In this document: positions 42,027-51,321 of the stretch, piece by piece
How the letters are laid out: each line of letters begins with the position of its first letter
How positions within the stretch are numbered: the first letter of the stretch is position 1
Source: Lacticaseibacillus casei DSM 20011 = JCM 1134 = ATCC 393
GTDB taxonomy: Bacteria > Bacillota > Bacilli > Lactobacillales > Lactobacillaceae
Length of the DNA stretch: 64,000 bases
Direction of reading: 5' to 3'
Assembly (NCBI RefSeq): GCF_000829055.1
Contig: NZ_AP012544.1
Coordinates: 310,001-374,000 of the forward strand
Position numbers and translations under genes: made by a program
Notes under the pieces: generated by a model
Told to the model about the DNA's origin: nothing
The model's input: the letters and a program-made list of their open reading frames with translations, nothing else
The model's database searches: none

Positions 42027-43361
42027 CTAAAGATGATGTTCGCGAATCGCGGTCAACATTTTCTTTTCAGGGTAAAAGTGAATGAGCAGCAGCAAGATGC
42101 CGTAAAGCAACAGGGGCAACCAGACATAATTCAAATCAATCATGCCAAGGGTTGCGGCATTTTGGCTGGTGTTTGGAACATAACCGGTGAGGTCGAACAA
42201 GCCAGCGGTGACGAGGCCGCCGATACCCAGCCCGAGGTTGACCCCAAAGTCGTTGCTTGAGGCGAAGAAGCCTTCAGCTTGGGCGCCGAGGGTGATGCCA
42301 TAGCGAATGGTGTCAGCTAACATGATGGAAACCAAGCCGACGATCATGCCTTGACCGATGCTGTTGACCAGAATGCCGAAAAATAGCAGCCACAGCTGGC
42401 GCAGGTACACGCCCCCGGCAATCACCAACTGTCCGGCCAAGCCAATCAGCATTCCCAGACGCATGGTGTGCTTGTTCCCATAATGTCCGGCAATGCTAAT
42501 AATCAGCAAGACGCCGATCAATGATGAGAACGTAAAGCTATTGGCCCAGGAAACCAGATTCTAATTGTGCAACGTGTATTTGAAATAGTAAACCGTCGTC
42601 TGGTTTTTGATCGCCGTCAGTAGCCAATACGTGAAAATAACGCCTGACAGAATCAGCCAAGGTTTGTTGCGAACCGCGATTTTAGCAACTACACGAAACG
42701 GCTGATGGGCGATTTTTTTCTGGGTAAAGCGCTCACGAATATGCACAAAGGTGTTGAGAATTAATAGTAATGAAATGCCGGCAAACAAAGCCATGGTTAA
42801 AAGAAAGCCGTGCTGATCATTGCCGCGGCCGAAAAACGCCACTAGCGGTAAGGTGAACACAGCTACAATAATCTGAACGGAACTGCCGAAGAACTGGCGA
42901 ATGACCCCGAGCAAAGTTAGCTCCTGTTGATTTTGGGTTAGCGTCGGCAGAACCGAGGTGATTGGCAGGTTAACTGCGGTGTAGAGGAACCCCAAGATGA
43001 GGTACGTCGCGTAAGCCCACAGCAGTTTACCGTTAGCCGACCAGTCTGGCGTGACGAAGGTAAGCACCGCAAAAACGGCATAAGGCAGTGCGTACCAAAG
43101 GAAGAACGGCCGGCTTTTACCAAAGCGCGAGTGGGTGTGGTCGATCATCAAACCGACCACCGGACTTTCGAAAACATCGGCAACGCGGGCGATCAGGAAC
43201 AGCAAGGCGACCGCGCCGGCACTCAATCCGTAAATGTCCGTGTAGAAATACAGTAGATAGGTTGTCATCACCTGAAAGACCAGATTATCAGCCGCGTCGC
43301 TCAGGCCGTAACTGATGCGTTCAGGCCGCTTTGTTTGTTGTGCAGTCGGCTTTTTTTGCAT
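42027..43361 (-). pseudogene. GPH-family sugar:cation symporter gene with in-frame stop
   Basis: The frame starts at ATG 43361 and encodes a GPH/MelB-type carrier (SYGLSDAADNLVFQVMTTYLLYFYTDIYG, LIDHTHSRFGKSRPF-like loop 2-3). It runs to TAG at 42563-42561 and then continues in the same frame (NLVSWANSFTF, LLIISIAGHYGNKHTMRLG) to 42027. A CAG-to-TAG change would explain the stop. The total of 445 codons is normal for the family, which imports glycosides, pentosides or hexuronides with Na+ or H+. No sugar-processing gene is adjacent. Confidence 0.88.
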
Positions 43362-43434
43362 CCGCAAACCTTCTTTCGTGGATAACTGACACGAAACATG
43401 TACGACTGCAATCTTCGGGTGTTAGCAGTCGCTC

Positions 43435-43935
43435 TTAATCATGCTTTTCCCGCAACATGTCACTAATCACGATTTGGTTAACCGTATTCCAAACCATGTG
43501 TCCAACAGCTTCGGACAAATGTTCTTCCGCCGGTTGATCTTTGGCAGGCGGCACGATTTTTAGCGCAGGCATGGCCCAAAGATGAGCGCCAGCCCACACG
43601 CCAAGTCCCCACATGCTGCCGTAACCTAATTTAAACAACGGGACATAATGCCCGGCAACGGCATAAAGCGCACCGAGGCTTGACGAAAAGCCAAAGTGAA
43701 CCAAAAGACTAACCCAAGGAATCTGATGGCCGGAATACGTGTAAGTGGCATGAGTTTCCGCCGGCGTGAGGCCGTGCTGCTGCAAAAATTGTTGCGGCGG
43801 ATTGGTGGCATCACGTTCCGGTGTTCGCGGCGGTAAAATATTTTCCCAACCCAACTTGACAAGCCCTGATACTAAGCCCGCAACGGCACCAACCGCTGCC
43901 AGCTTCAAGACAGATGACTGAGTTTGTGTACGCAT
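43435..43935 (-). CDS. YagU/DUF1440-family inner membrane protein
   Basis: A 166-residue membrane protein. A hydrophobic start (AAVGAVAGLVSGLVKLGWENILPPR), the segment LLVHFGFSSSLGALYAVAGHYVP and GYGSMWGLGVWAGAHLWAMPAL are the YagU pattern. The E. coli homolog has been linked to acid resistance. ATG 43935 has GGGAGG; 25 more upstream codons are open but unlikely. It is a single-gene unit. Confidence 0.8.
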   Translation of the reverse strand: MRTQTQSSVLKLAAVGAVAGLVSGLVKLGWENILPPRTPERDATNPPQQFLQQHGLTPAETHATYTYSGHQIPWVSLLVHFGFSSSLGALYAVAGHYVPLFKLGYGSMWGLGVWAGAHLWAMPALKIVPPAKDQPAEEHLSEAVGHMVWNTVNQIVISDMLREKHD

Positions 43936-44095
43936 ATAAGCGACCTCCCTAGATGAATGCGTCAAGAACTTTAGCACTTCTATTTTAAAACAGCAGTACG
44001 GTTTTGGCATGCCTAGATAACAAATTGTAAGTGTTTATTGCCAGATGGGTAAGGAGCCCATTGCTATTGGGCAATGGTAGCTTGACCAGCAGCTA

Positions 44096-44989
44096 TTATT
44101 GATGAATGTCGGCGTGATGCGCGTGAACAAAATCAATAAAGTCAGTCGCAGCAGGGGATTGATAGTGGTCTTTTAAAGTAGCCATGTAAAAGATGCGCTG
44201 CCAGGTGGGGAAGCTAAGTGGAATGATTTTGACTGGCAGGGTTTTAATGATTGGCATATTAGGCACCACCGCAATGCCAAACCCGTTGGCGACCAGACCA
44301 GCCACGGCTTCATCTTCTTCAATTGCATACACGCTGTGAGGCTGGCCGCCACATTCGGCAAAAAGTTGGCGAATAATCGGGGCCAGACCGCTTCTTTTCG
44401 AGAAAGTGACCTGGTCGAAGGCGAGCGTTTCACTGAGTTCGATGCGATGACGACTCGCTAAGGGATGGTCTAGCGGCGTGATGACAACGAGTTCTTGCGA
44501 TGCAATCGGAAAATAAGCAATATCCTCTTGTTCGTCAACCTTTGAGCAAAAGCAAATGTCATAATTTTTAGAGCGTAATCCTTGAATAATTTGTGGTGAT
44601 AAACCATTTTCGTTCGTGAATTCAAAGCGGACGTCATCGGGACTTTGTTGTAGAAAACTGCGAACAATGCCGGGAACCCAGCGTGTGCTAAGGGTGCGTA
44701 AGGCAGCTAACTTAATGACCGTTTGCTCCGTGTTTTGATGCTGCAGCTGTTCAATGCCGCTGTCAAGAATGGTAAGCGAATGCTCGACGATTCGGCTAAA
44801 CTCACGGCCTTCAGGGGTTAAGACAATATTGCGCCCTTGCCGGACAAACAAAGCAAGGCCGAGCTCATTCTCGAGCCCGTGAATGGCGTTGCTAAGACTG
44901 GGCTGGGTAATGTTTAGTTGGCGCGCGGCCTGAGTGTAATTCTGCAACTTAGCCAACGTGACGAAATAGCGCAAGTGAAAAAGGTTCAT
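44096..44989 (-). CDS. LysR-family transcriptional regulator
   Basis: A 297-residue regulator. The N-terminal HTH is LRYFVTLAKLQNYTQAARQLNITQPSLSNAIHGLENELG (about residues 5-43), and the C-terminal periplasmic-binding-like domain follows. It is divergent from the five-gene operon beginning at 45144 and almost certainly controls it. Candidate inducers are quinate, shikimate or their dehydro forms. Confidence 0.9.
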   Translation of the reverse strand: MNLFHLRYFVTLAKLQNYTQAARQLNITQPSLSNAIHGLENELGLALFVRQGRNIVLTPEGREFSRIVEHSLTILDSGIEQLQHQNTEQTVIKLAALRTLSTRWVPGIVRSFLQQSPDDVRFEFTNENGLSPQIIQGLRSKNYDICFCSKVDEQEDIAYFPIASQELVVITPLDHPLASRHRIELSETLAFDQVTFSKRSGLAPIIRQLFAECGGQPHSVYAIEEDEAVAGLVANGFGIAVVPNMPIIKTLPVKIIPLSFPTWQRIFYMATLKDHYQSPAATDFIDFVHAHHADIHQ

Positions 44990-45021
44990 AATTTGCCTCC
45001 AGAGTGTCTACAAAACGAACA

Positions 45022-45054
45022 ATAGCTTCCAGCTATAGACGCCCCCATTATAAT
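45022..45054 (+). promoter_or_regulatory. LysR-type operator and activator-dependent promoter
   Basis: ATAGCT (45022-45027) and AGCTAT (45031-45036) form an inverted repeat. A consensus TATAAT lies at 45049-45054, but the -35 position has no match to TTGACA and is occupied by the repeat. This is the form expected for a promoter needing a LysR activator. Confidence 0.55.
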
Positions 45055-45143
45055 GAATTAGAAGTTGATTGTGCAACCGCATACAATTTAATTTGTAAAT
45101 GAGATTGAAGAAATAATCACAAATGAATTTGGGAGGCATTATC

Positions 45144-46010
45144 ATGACACTTACACATCCGATTACAGTCAGTTCATGGACATTAGGCGACCAATGCACT
45201 TTTGAAGATCGCGTCAAAGCTGCCGCAAATGCGGGTTATGACGGGATCGGCTTACGGGCTGAGACTTACGTTGACGCGTTGAATGAAGGCTTAACCGATC
45301 AGGATATTCTCGACATTTTAGACCGCTATCACATCAAGTGCACAGAGGTGGAATACATCGTTCAATGGTGTGAAGAACCGCGGTCTTATGAACAAAAATA
45401 TAAAGAACCAACGTGTTTCCACATGTGCCACTTGTTTGGCGTTGAACATATCAATACCGGTTTGATGGAAAGTTATCCGGTTAATTTTACAGCGAAGAAA
45501 CTTCAACAGTTGGCTCATCGCGCGGCGCTCGCTGGCAACCTCATCATTGCACTTGAGCCGATGCCATATAGTGGCATGCCTGATTTAAAGAAGACTTGGG
45601 CCATCCTTCAAGGGGCCGGGGCGCCAAATGTCATGATGCTTCTGGACATGTGGCACTGGGTACGGGCCGATCAGCCATTTGATCTGCTAACCAAGGAACA
45701 GGCCAAACGTGTAATCTCGATTCAGCTTGATGATGCTTACAAACGTCCGTATGCCAAGAGCATTTTACGCGACGAGTCGATGCATGACCGCCTCGCCCCG
45801 GGAACTGGGTTTGAAGACCGCACGGAAAAATTCATCAAAATGATCAAAGATGCTGGCGTGGATCCAAAGGTGATCGGCGTTGAAGTTATCTCTGATCAGT
45901 ACATGGCCAAAGGGATCGACTGGGTTGCTAAGTATACGTACGACAATACCGTTAAAACTTTGCAAGCAGTTTGGCCGGAGATTTTAAAACCAGCTGTGGC
46001 CACTCATTAG
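45144..46010 (+). CDS. TIM-barrel sugar-phosphate isomerase/epimerase-like protein, possible 3-dehydroshikimate dehydratase
   Basis: A 288-residue protein of the AP-endonuclease-2-like TIM-barrel group. Likely metal ligands are in IALEPMPYSG (Glu), MLLDMWHWV (Asp, His), ISIQLDDAYK (Asp) and IGVEVISDQY (Glu). The same fold holds inosose isomerases, hydroxypyruvate isomerase and the AsbF/QuiC type of 3-dehydroshikimate dehydratase. Two AroE-like genes downstream favour the last, but motifs alone do not decide. ATG 45144 has GGGAGG. It is the first gene of the LysR-controlled operon. Confidence 0.78.
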   Translation: MTLTHPITVSSWTLGDQCTFEDRVKAAANAGYDGIGLRAETYVDALNEGLTDQDILDILDRYHIKCTEVEYIVQWCEEPRSYEQKYKEPTCFHMCHLFGVEHINTGLMESYPVNFTAKKLQQLAHRAALAGNLIIALEPMPYSGMPDLKKTWAILQGAGAPNVMMLLDMWHWVRADQPFDLLTKEQAKRVISIQLDDAYKRPYAKSILRDESMHDRLAPGTGFEDRTEKFIKMIKDAGVDPKVIGVEVISDQYMAKGIDWVAKYTYDNTVKTLQAVWPEILKPAVATH

Positions 46011-46115
46011 AACTGGTAGGTTAACTACTCGGAATGAAAGATCGTAAGTTTTAAAGCCCAATGCAGAGGCGTTTCGGTTCTGGTTTGTTTCACAGCGTTA
46101 AGGAGGAAATTTTTC

Positions 46116-46949
46116 ATGGCAGATTGGCTAGGTTTAAAAGATAAAGTTGTGGTCGTGACCGGTGCAGTTGGCGGCATGGGCACCCGTTTTTGCGAGGCAT
46201 TTGCCGAACACGGTGCCAATGTTGTTTTGGTGGATATTAAGAAAGAAGCCATTGAAACTGCTGCTAAAGCTTTAAGTGAAAAGTACGGGGTTCAGACGTT
46301 GCCACTGGCGACCGATACCACGAATGAAGATGAAGTTGATGACGCAGTAAAAGCCGTTGTTGCAAAGTTTGGACAGGTCGACATTCTTGTGAATACGGCG
46401 GCAATTTTACGATTTGCCCCATTTGAAGACTTACGTTTAGACGAATGGAAGACGGCATTGAACATTAACTTGACGGGCTATTTTCTGATGTCGCAACGAT
46501 TCGGTCGCCAGATGATTGCCCAACATCATGGAACGATGGTGCATATTTCGACTGTCGCGGCGGTATTTCCTGAGACATACAGTGGTACATACAGTACCAC
46601 CAAGGCTGCGGTTAACATGCTATCTAAGCAAATGGCGGCAGAGTGGGGCCAGTTCGGCATTCGCAGCAATTGCGTCATGCCATGTCTGGTGAAGACGCCG
46701 ATGTCCGCTGACTTTTACAAGGATCCGCAAGTGTTGGATGGCCGCGAACGGCTGGTTGCCAGTCGGCAAATCGGTGATCTGGACGATATCACAAACGCCG
46801 TACTGTATCTAAGCAGTGAACGCTCAGATTACACAAATGGCGGTGAACTGCGGGTTGATGGCGGCCTTGGCATCATGATGCAGGATATGATCCCTAAACC
46901 AGGCGGTCGCCGGGAATATGCCATCAAAGCCCATCAAGCTAAAAAGTAA
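46116..46949 (+). CDS. Short-chain dehydrogenase/reductase (SDR)
   Basis: A 277-residue NAD(P)-dependent oxidoreductase. The cofactor motif is VVVTGAVGGMGTRFCEAFAEHG (TGxxxGxG, about residues 11-32), followed by the acidic VLVDIKK, which favours NAD(H). NTAAIL replaces the usual NNAG-like segment. The catalytic Ser-Tyr-Lys is in HISTVAAVFPETYSGTYSTTKAA. ATG 46116 follows AAGGAGG. The substrate is probably a hydroxylated cyclohexane acid given the neighbours (inference). Confidence 0.88.
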   Translation: MADWLGLKDKVVVVTGAVGGMGTRFCEAFAEHGANVVLVDIKKEAIETAAKALSEKYGVQTLPLATDTTNEDEVDDAVKAVVAKFGQVDILVNTAAILRFAPFEDLRLDEWKTALNINLTGYFLMSQRFGRQMIAQHHGTMVHISTVAAVFPETYSGTYSTTKAAVNMLSKQMAAEWGQFGIRSNCVMPCLVKTPMSADFYKDPQVLDGRERLVASRQIGDLDDITNAVLYLSSERSDYTNGGELRVDGGLGIMMQDMIPKPGGRREYAIKAHQAKK

Positions 46950-47043
46950 GCGTGATGGCACGGAAGTAACTTGATCGCACAGCCGATCAGGTTCTTCTTT
47001 TGAAATTATTCGTGAAATTATGAACTTAGTGGAGGCGTTGATA

Positions 47044-47913
47044 ATGGAAACTTGGATTTCAGGAACGACTGGTTTGTTGTGTTTGCTTGGCAGTCCGGTT
47101 GGCCATTCTGGCTCACCGGCGATGTATAACTTTAGTTTTCAAAAACAAAAAATCGATGCGGCTTATCTTGCGTTTGATGTCAAAAAAGACCAAATGCCCC
47201 GAGCATTGGATGCGATGCGTCTGTTCAAAATGCGCGGCGGCAATATCACCATGCCATGTAAGAATGTCGCGGCAACCTTAATGGACGAACTTTCGCCGGC
47301 CGCCAAGATTATCGGTGCGGTCAATGTCGTGGTGAATGATCATGGCAAATTGATCGGCCACATCACGGACGGCATTGGGTTTGTCCGTAACTTAAAAGAA
47401 CATGGCGTGGCAATTAAAGATAAGCGCTTGGTTGTTTTGGGCGCAGGTGGTGCCGCGACGGCAATTCAAGTGCAGGCGGCTTTAGATGGTGCACGTCAGG
47501 TGACCATTTTTAACCGGCCAGATGAGTTTTATCCGCGCGCGGAAGCAACTGCCAAAAAGTTAGCCAAGGCCGCGCCGGATGTGGATGTAGTGGTTGAGCA
47601 TTTGGAAGCCACCGATAAGCTCAAAGCAGCCATCGCCGTCGCGGATATCCTCGTCAATGCAACCACAGTCGGCATGAAACCTAACGACGGTGAGTCACTG
47701 GTTAATCCCGATTTTCTCCGTCAAGATTTGGTTGTTGCCGACACGGTCTACAATCCTTTGAAAACCAAATTGATCGAGGATGCAGAAAAAATCGGTGCCA
47801 AAGTTGCGCCAGGTAAAGGCATGTTGCTCTGGCAAGGTGCGGCCGGATACAAATTATGGACGGGGCAGGATATGCCAGTGAAAGCTTATCAAGCGTTTGA
47901 AGCTGGGCAGTAA
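47044..47913 (+). CDS. Shikimate/quinate dehydrogenase family protein (AroE paralog 1)
   Basis: A 289-residue enzyme with the AroE N-terminal substrate domain (LLGSPVGHSGSPAMYN with the SxS substrate-binding serines, GGNITMPCKN with the catalytic Lys, GAVNVVVND, GHITDGIGF). The Rossmann part carries VVLGAGGAATAIQVQAAL. It oxidises or reduces shikimate or quinate with NAD(P). ATG 47044 has GTGGAGG. Being one of two such genes in a LysR operon suggests use of plant quinate or shikimate rather than aromatic amino acid synthesis. Confidence 0.9.
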   Translation: METWISGTTGLLCLLGSPVGHSGSPAMYNFSFQKQKIDAAYLAFDVKKDQMPRALDAMRLFKMRGGNITMPCKNVAATLMDELSPAAKIIGAVNVVVNDHGKLIGHITDGIGFVRNLKEHGVAIKDKRLVVLGAGGAATAIQVQAALDGARQVTIFNRPDEFYPRAEATAKKLAKAAPDVDVVVEHLEATDKLKAAIAVADILVNATTVGMKPNDGESLVNPDFLRQDLVVADTVYNPLKTKLIEDAEKIGAKVAPGKGMLLWQGAAGYKLWTGQDMPVKAYQAFEAGQ

Positions 47914-47939
47914 GGCAGCATACGGAGGCAAGTTGAACG

Positions 47940-49156
47940 ATGAAAACCAAACATAATCATTTTTTGCCAGGTGCATTGGCACTCTACTTTTCCTACGCGA
48001 TGTTGGGCATTGCCTCGTCTATCCTGAGTCAGTATAAGGCGCAGTTCGCGGCAAACTGGGGTGCCCAGCAATTGAGCAATGGCACGATTGATGTCAGTAT
48101 GGTGGTCTCCGTGATTGCGGCGTTTGGATTAGGCCGCCTGATTGCCTATCCATTTGCCGGGCCGGTGTCGGATCATTTTGGCCGGAAGGTTTCCGGCACG
48201 ATTGGCATTGCGCTATATTCGTTTTCTTTGTGGGCATCATCCTGGTGCACCAGTTCTGGGCAGCTTATCTCATCGGCATTCTTAATGGGATGGCAAACTC
48301 GTTTCTGGACACTTGTGTTTCGCCGAGTCTCATGGAGATGTTTCCCGAGTCCGCTTCGATTGCGAATTTGTTGACTAAGTTTGCAGTCGTGGTTGCCCAG
48401 TTTGTTTTGCCGTTCTTTATTGGCGGAGTGGCTGCGGCAGGGCTTTCTTTTCGAACGATCTTCATCATCTGCGGGGTGGCATTAGCGGCAGATGCGCTCG
48501 CCATCATGGTCTTCCCGTTTCCTAAGCGCGAGAAGCCACAGCTTAATGCCACCGGTTCGCCTGAAAAAATGCATTTCTCACTAGGCTCGGTAGCGGCCAT
48601 TTTAATTGGCTTCACCAGCTCGACCACGTTCATGGTTTGGTTAAACTGCAATCAGGAACTCGGACTGGCGTATGGCGTCAAAAATCCGGCAACGCTGCAA
48701 TCGCTGTATGCAGTTGGCGCTGGCATCGCCGTGTTGTTGACCGCCCGCTTAATTAAATCCGGCCTGAAGGAAAGCACGATTTTGATCCTCTATCCGGCAA
48801 TTGCCGTGGTGATGCTTGCCTTATGCTATTTTGTCCAAACGCCAACGATTCTGTACATTGGCAGTTTCGTGATAGGCTACGCTGCAGCTGGCGGCGTCTT
48901 GCAACTTGCGACTTCAACCACCATCAATTTCTTTCCTAGCCACAAGGGAACCGCAACGTCACTGGTCATGATTGCCTCAAGCATTGCCAATTACGCCGTG
49001 CTTTCCGCAGCAGCTGGTTTGACCAAGGCCTTCGGGGATGCGGCGCCGCGGATGATTATTCTTTTGAACATTGGGATTACGATCATCGGCATTGGTTTAG
49101 CGTTGATTGTGAAAGCGCAGGAAAAAAGAGTGCTAGAAGTTGCACGGGCACATTAA
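47940..49156 (+). pseudogene. MFS transporter gene (likely quinate/shikimate uptake) with frameshift
   Basis: ATG 47940 (AACG spacing after GGAGGC) opens an MFS carrier with GRLIAYPFAGPVSDHFGRKVSG, the loop 2-3 signature. Near 48220 the frame breaks: TTTTC would need one more T to read FFVGIILVHQFWAAYLIG, which is found in the other frame and runs on to 49156. The protein would have about 406 residues and 12 helices. A homopolymer deletion or sequencing error are both possible. Its place between two AroE paralogs points to import of the same compounds. Confidence 0.87.
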
Positions 49157-49171
49157 AATGGAGGTTTCAGG

Positions 49172-50071
49172 ATGTCATTAAAAGATGAAATAGATGGTCA
49201 TACAGCTTTGGCAGGACTATTCGCCCATCCTGCCGGGCACTCGTTATCACCAGCGATGTACAATGCAACATTTGAAAAATTAGGGCTCAACGACGCGTAT
49301 CTGTCTTTTGACGTTGATGCTCCAGAGCTTGCCCACGCCTTGCAAGCCATGCGCAGTCTGCATTTTTTAGGCGGTAATCTGTCGATGCCCAATAAGCAAA
49401 AGGCGATACCGTTATTGGACAAACTTTCACCTGCTGCGAAGTTGATCGGTGCAGTGAATACCATCGTCAATGACCATGGCGTGTTGATCGGCCATATCAC
49501 TGATGGGACGGGCTTTATGGAAGCTTTGCGCCATGACGGGTTGGATATTCGCGGTGAAAAAATGACGCTAGCCGGTGCTGGTGGTGCGGGAACAGCGATT
49601 GCGATTCAGGCAGCCTTAGATGGTGTCAGTCAAATCAACATTTTCAATCGCCGCGATGCATCCTGGCAAAATGCTCAGCGCAACGTTGCGATTATCAATG
49701 ACCAGACACAAGGACACGCGGCGTTATTTGCACTCGATGATCAGGGTGCGTTAAAGGCCAGCATCGCCGATTCAGCGATTTACGTTGATGCAACGCCAGC
49801 CGGGATGAAGCCGCTGGAACACATTAGCAATGTTCCTGATGGCGAATGGTTCGTGCCAGAGACGATCGTGTTTGATACGGTTTATGCACCACGTGAGACC
49901 AAACTCATGCGAATCGCGAAGCAGGCAGGCGTCAAGCACGTCTACAACGGTATCAATATGTTAATTAATCAGGGGGCAGCCGCCTTCCATCTATGGACCG
50001 GACTGCAGATGCCGGTTGATGATATTCGTGAAACGGTGTTTGGTGAGCCGGCGGTTGCCACGCACGCGTAA
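49172..50071 (+). CDS. Shikimate/quinate dehydrogenase family protein (AroE paralog 2)
   Basis: A 299-residue paralog of the gene at 47044, with LFAHPAGHSLSPAMYN, GGNLSMPNKQK (catalytic Lys), GAVNTIVNDHG, GHITDGTGFMEAL and the cofactor motif LAGAGGAGTAIAIQAAL. The two proteins share the same block order but differ clearly outside motifs, so they likely act on different substrates or steps. ATG 49172 has TGGAGG. It is the last gene of the operon. Confidence 0.9.
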   Translation: MSLKDEIDGHTALAGLFAHPAGHSLSPAMYNATFEKLGLNDAYLSFDVDAPELAHALQAMRSLHFLGGNLSMPNKQKAIPLLDKLSPAAKLIGAVNTIVNDHGVLIGHITDGTGFMEALRHDGLDIRGEKMTLAGAGGAGTAIAIQAALDGVSQINIFNRRDASWQNAQRNVAIINDQTQGHAALFALDDQGALKASIADSAIYVDATPAGMKPLEHISNVPDGEWFVPETIVFDTVYAPRETKLMRIAKQAGVKHVYNGINMLINQGAAAFHLWTGLQMPVDDIRETVFGEPAVATHA

Positions 50072-50138
50072 ATAGACTGGTGTTCCAATCGCTATAGCAG
50101 AAAATCAATATATTAATAGAAAGCTTGATGCATCAAGG

Positions 50139-50162
50139 CCGATGTTATCAGGCTTTTTTGCT
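50139..50162 (+). terminator. Intrinsic terminator of the AroE/MFS operon
   Basis: GCCGAT and ATCAGGC form a short stem followed by six Ts. A palindromic CTTGATGCATCAAG precedes it. Confidence 0.65.
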
Positions 50163-50270
50163 TGAGATCGTCAACTAATCGAACAAAAAGAATTCGCGAA
50201 TATATTAACGCGAAAGGTTGTTATTAGCCTTACATTTAGTTAGTATATAAGTACTGAAAGGGAGGATACT

Positions 50271-50351
50271 ATGAAAAACCTCATTGCATTTAATCGATGT
50301 TGGCACTGTGTGACTGATCAGGGTATCCCCCTGATGTGTCCGGGCAAGTGA
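50271..50351 (+). CDS. 26-codon Cys-containing upstream ORF, candidate leader peptide of the cys operon
   Basis: ATG 50271 follows a near-perfect GGGAGG site, so translation is likely. The peptide has cysteines at residues 10, 13 and 23 (NRCWHCV and MCPGK). It precedes genes for O-acetylserine formation and cysteine synthase. A GTGTC...GACAC hairpin (50336-50340 with 50353-50357) overlaps its last codons and stop. Slow translation of the Cys codons at low cysteine could change folding of the region before the next gene. It could instead be a tiny metal- or thiol-binding protein. Too short for routine annotation. Confidence 0.6.
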   Translation: MKNLIAFNRCWHCVTDQGIPLMCPGK

Positions 50352-50435
50352 CGACACGCGACAGTTTAGTCCGCGGTCATGTGCAAAGCTTCTTTTAAGG
50401 TGGAGTCGTTACTATCATGAGATAGGAGGTGAATC

Positions 50436-51266
50436 TTGACAAAATCGCCACTCAAGATCGGTATTTTAAACGTCATGCATGATAAGGCCGATACCAAAAC
50501 TCGGCTGCAACACGTCTTGACCCGCACTGAGATTCCGGTTGAATTGCATTTTTATTACCCCATGACCCATTACGCAGGACGTGATGTGCCGGAGGCGGTC
50601 AGTTCGATTTTAGATCCACTGGATATTCACGAAGCGGCGACAATGGATGGGTTCATCATCACGGGTTCGCCGATTGAAACCCTAGAGTTCGATCAAGTAC
50701 ACTATATTGCCGAGGTGCGGACGCTTTTGAAAACGCTGGGGCAGCATGTACCGAATCAACTCTATCTTTGCTGGGGCGGCATGGTAGCACTGAATTATTT
50801 TTTTGGTGTCAGTAAGCTCATTCTTCCTCACAAACTGTTTGGGGTTTACCCGCAAACGATTCTGGAACCGCATCCGCTTCTGCAAGGCTTAAAAGATGGA
50901 TTCAAGGCACCACATGCGCGTTATGCCGAGATGGATGTCCGCGATATTCGCAATGACCCACGATTAACGATCAACGCGACAACGACAAAAGGCAAATTGT
51001 TCATGGTGACGGAACCGACCGGCACCCAAACCTTTGTCTTTTCGCATATCGAGTACGATCGGTGGGGACTGGATGCGGAATATCACCGCGAAATCGCCGC
51101 ACACCCCGAGATCGACTACGCGCGCGCTAAACACTATTATCATCACAAAAACGATTATGATCATCCGAAGTTTAATTGGAAGAAAACACAGCGAACGATT
51201 TTTGACAATTGGATTCGGCATGTTGCCGACCATCGTAACGAAGATCGTTCAATTCCGACACGATAA
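50436..51266 (+). CDS. Homoserine O-succinyltransferase-family acyltransferase, probable serine/homoserine O-acetyltransferase
   Basis: A 276-residue MetA/HTS-fold protein. The acyl-enzyme cysteine is Cys112 in LYLCWGGMVALNY. FIITGSPIETLEF is the conserved segment before it, and FSHIEYDRWGL holds the catalytic His and Glu. In the L. casei group, HTS-type proteins beside cysK have been described as serine acetyltransferases (cysE), making O-acetylserine. With cysK next, that function fits better than methionine synthesis. The start is TTG 50436 behind AGGAGGTGA. Confidence 0.85.
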   Translation: MTKSPLKIGILNVMHDKADTKTRLQHVLTRTEIPVELHFYYPMTHYAGRDVPEAVSSILDPLDIHEAATMDGFIITGSPIETLEFDQVHYIAEVRTLLKTLGQHVPNQLYLCWGGMVALNYFFGVSKLILPHKLFGVYPQTILEPHPLLQGLKDGFKAPHARYAEMDVRDIRNDPRLTINATTTKGKLFMVTEPTGTQTFVFSHIEYDRWGLDAEYHREIAAHPEIDYARAKHYYHHKNDYDHPKFNWKKTQRTIFDNWIRHVADHRNEDRSIPTR

Positions 51267-51321
51267 CGTGTGAGCTGTCTTAACCGCGGCGGTTCACGCT
51301 CACGAATATGGAGGCTTTAAT

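Noticed and set aside
42027..42521. Separate small transporter gene
   Set aside because: It is in the same frame as the upstream symporter half and completes the GPH fold; only the TAG separates them.
50416..50425. Minimal ORF ATG AGA TAG before the O-acyltransferase gene
   Set aside because: Nine bases can occur by chance; kept only as a remark because the ribosome site for the real start directly follows it.
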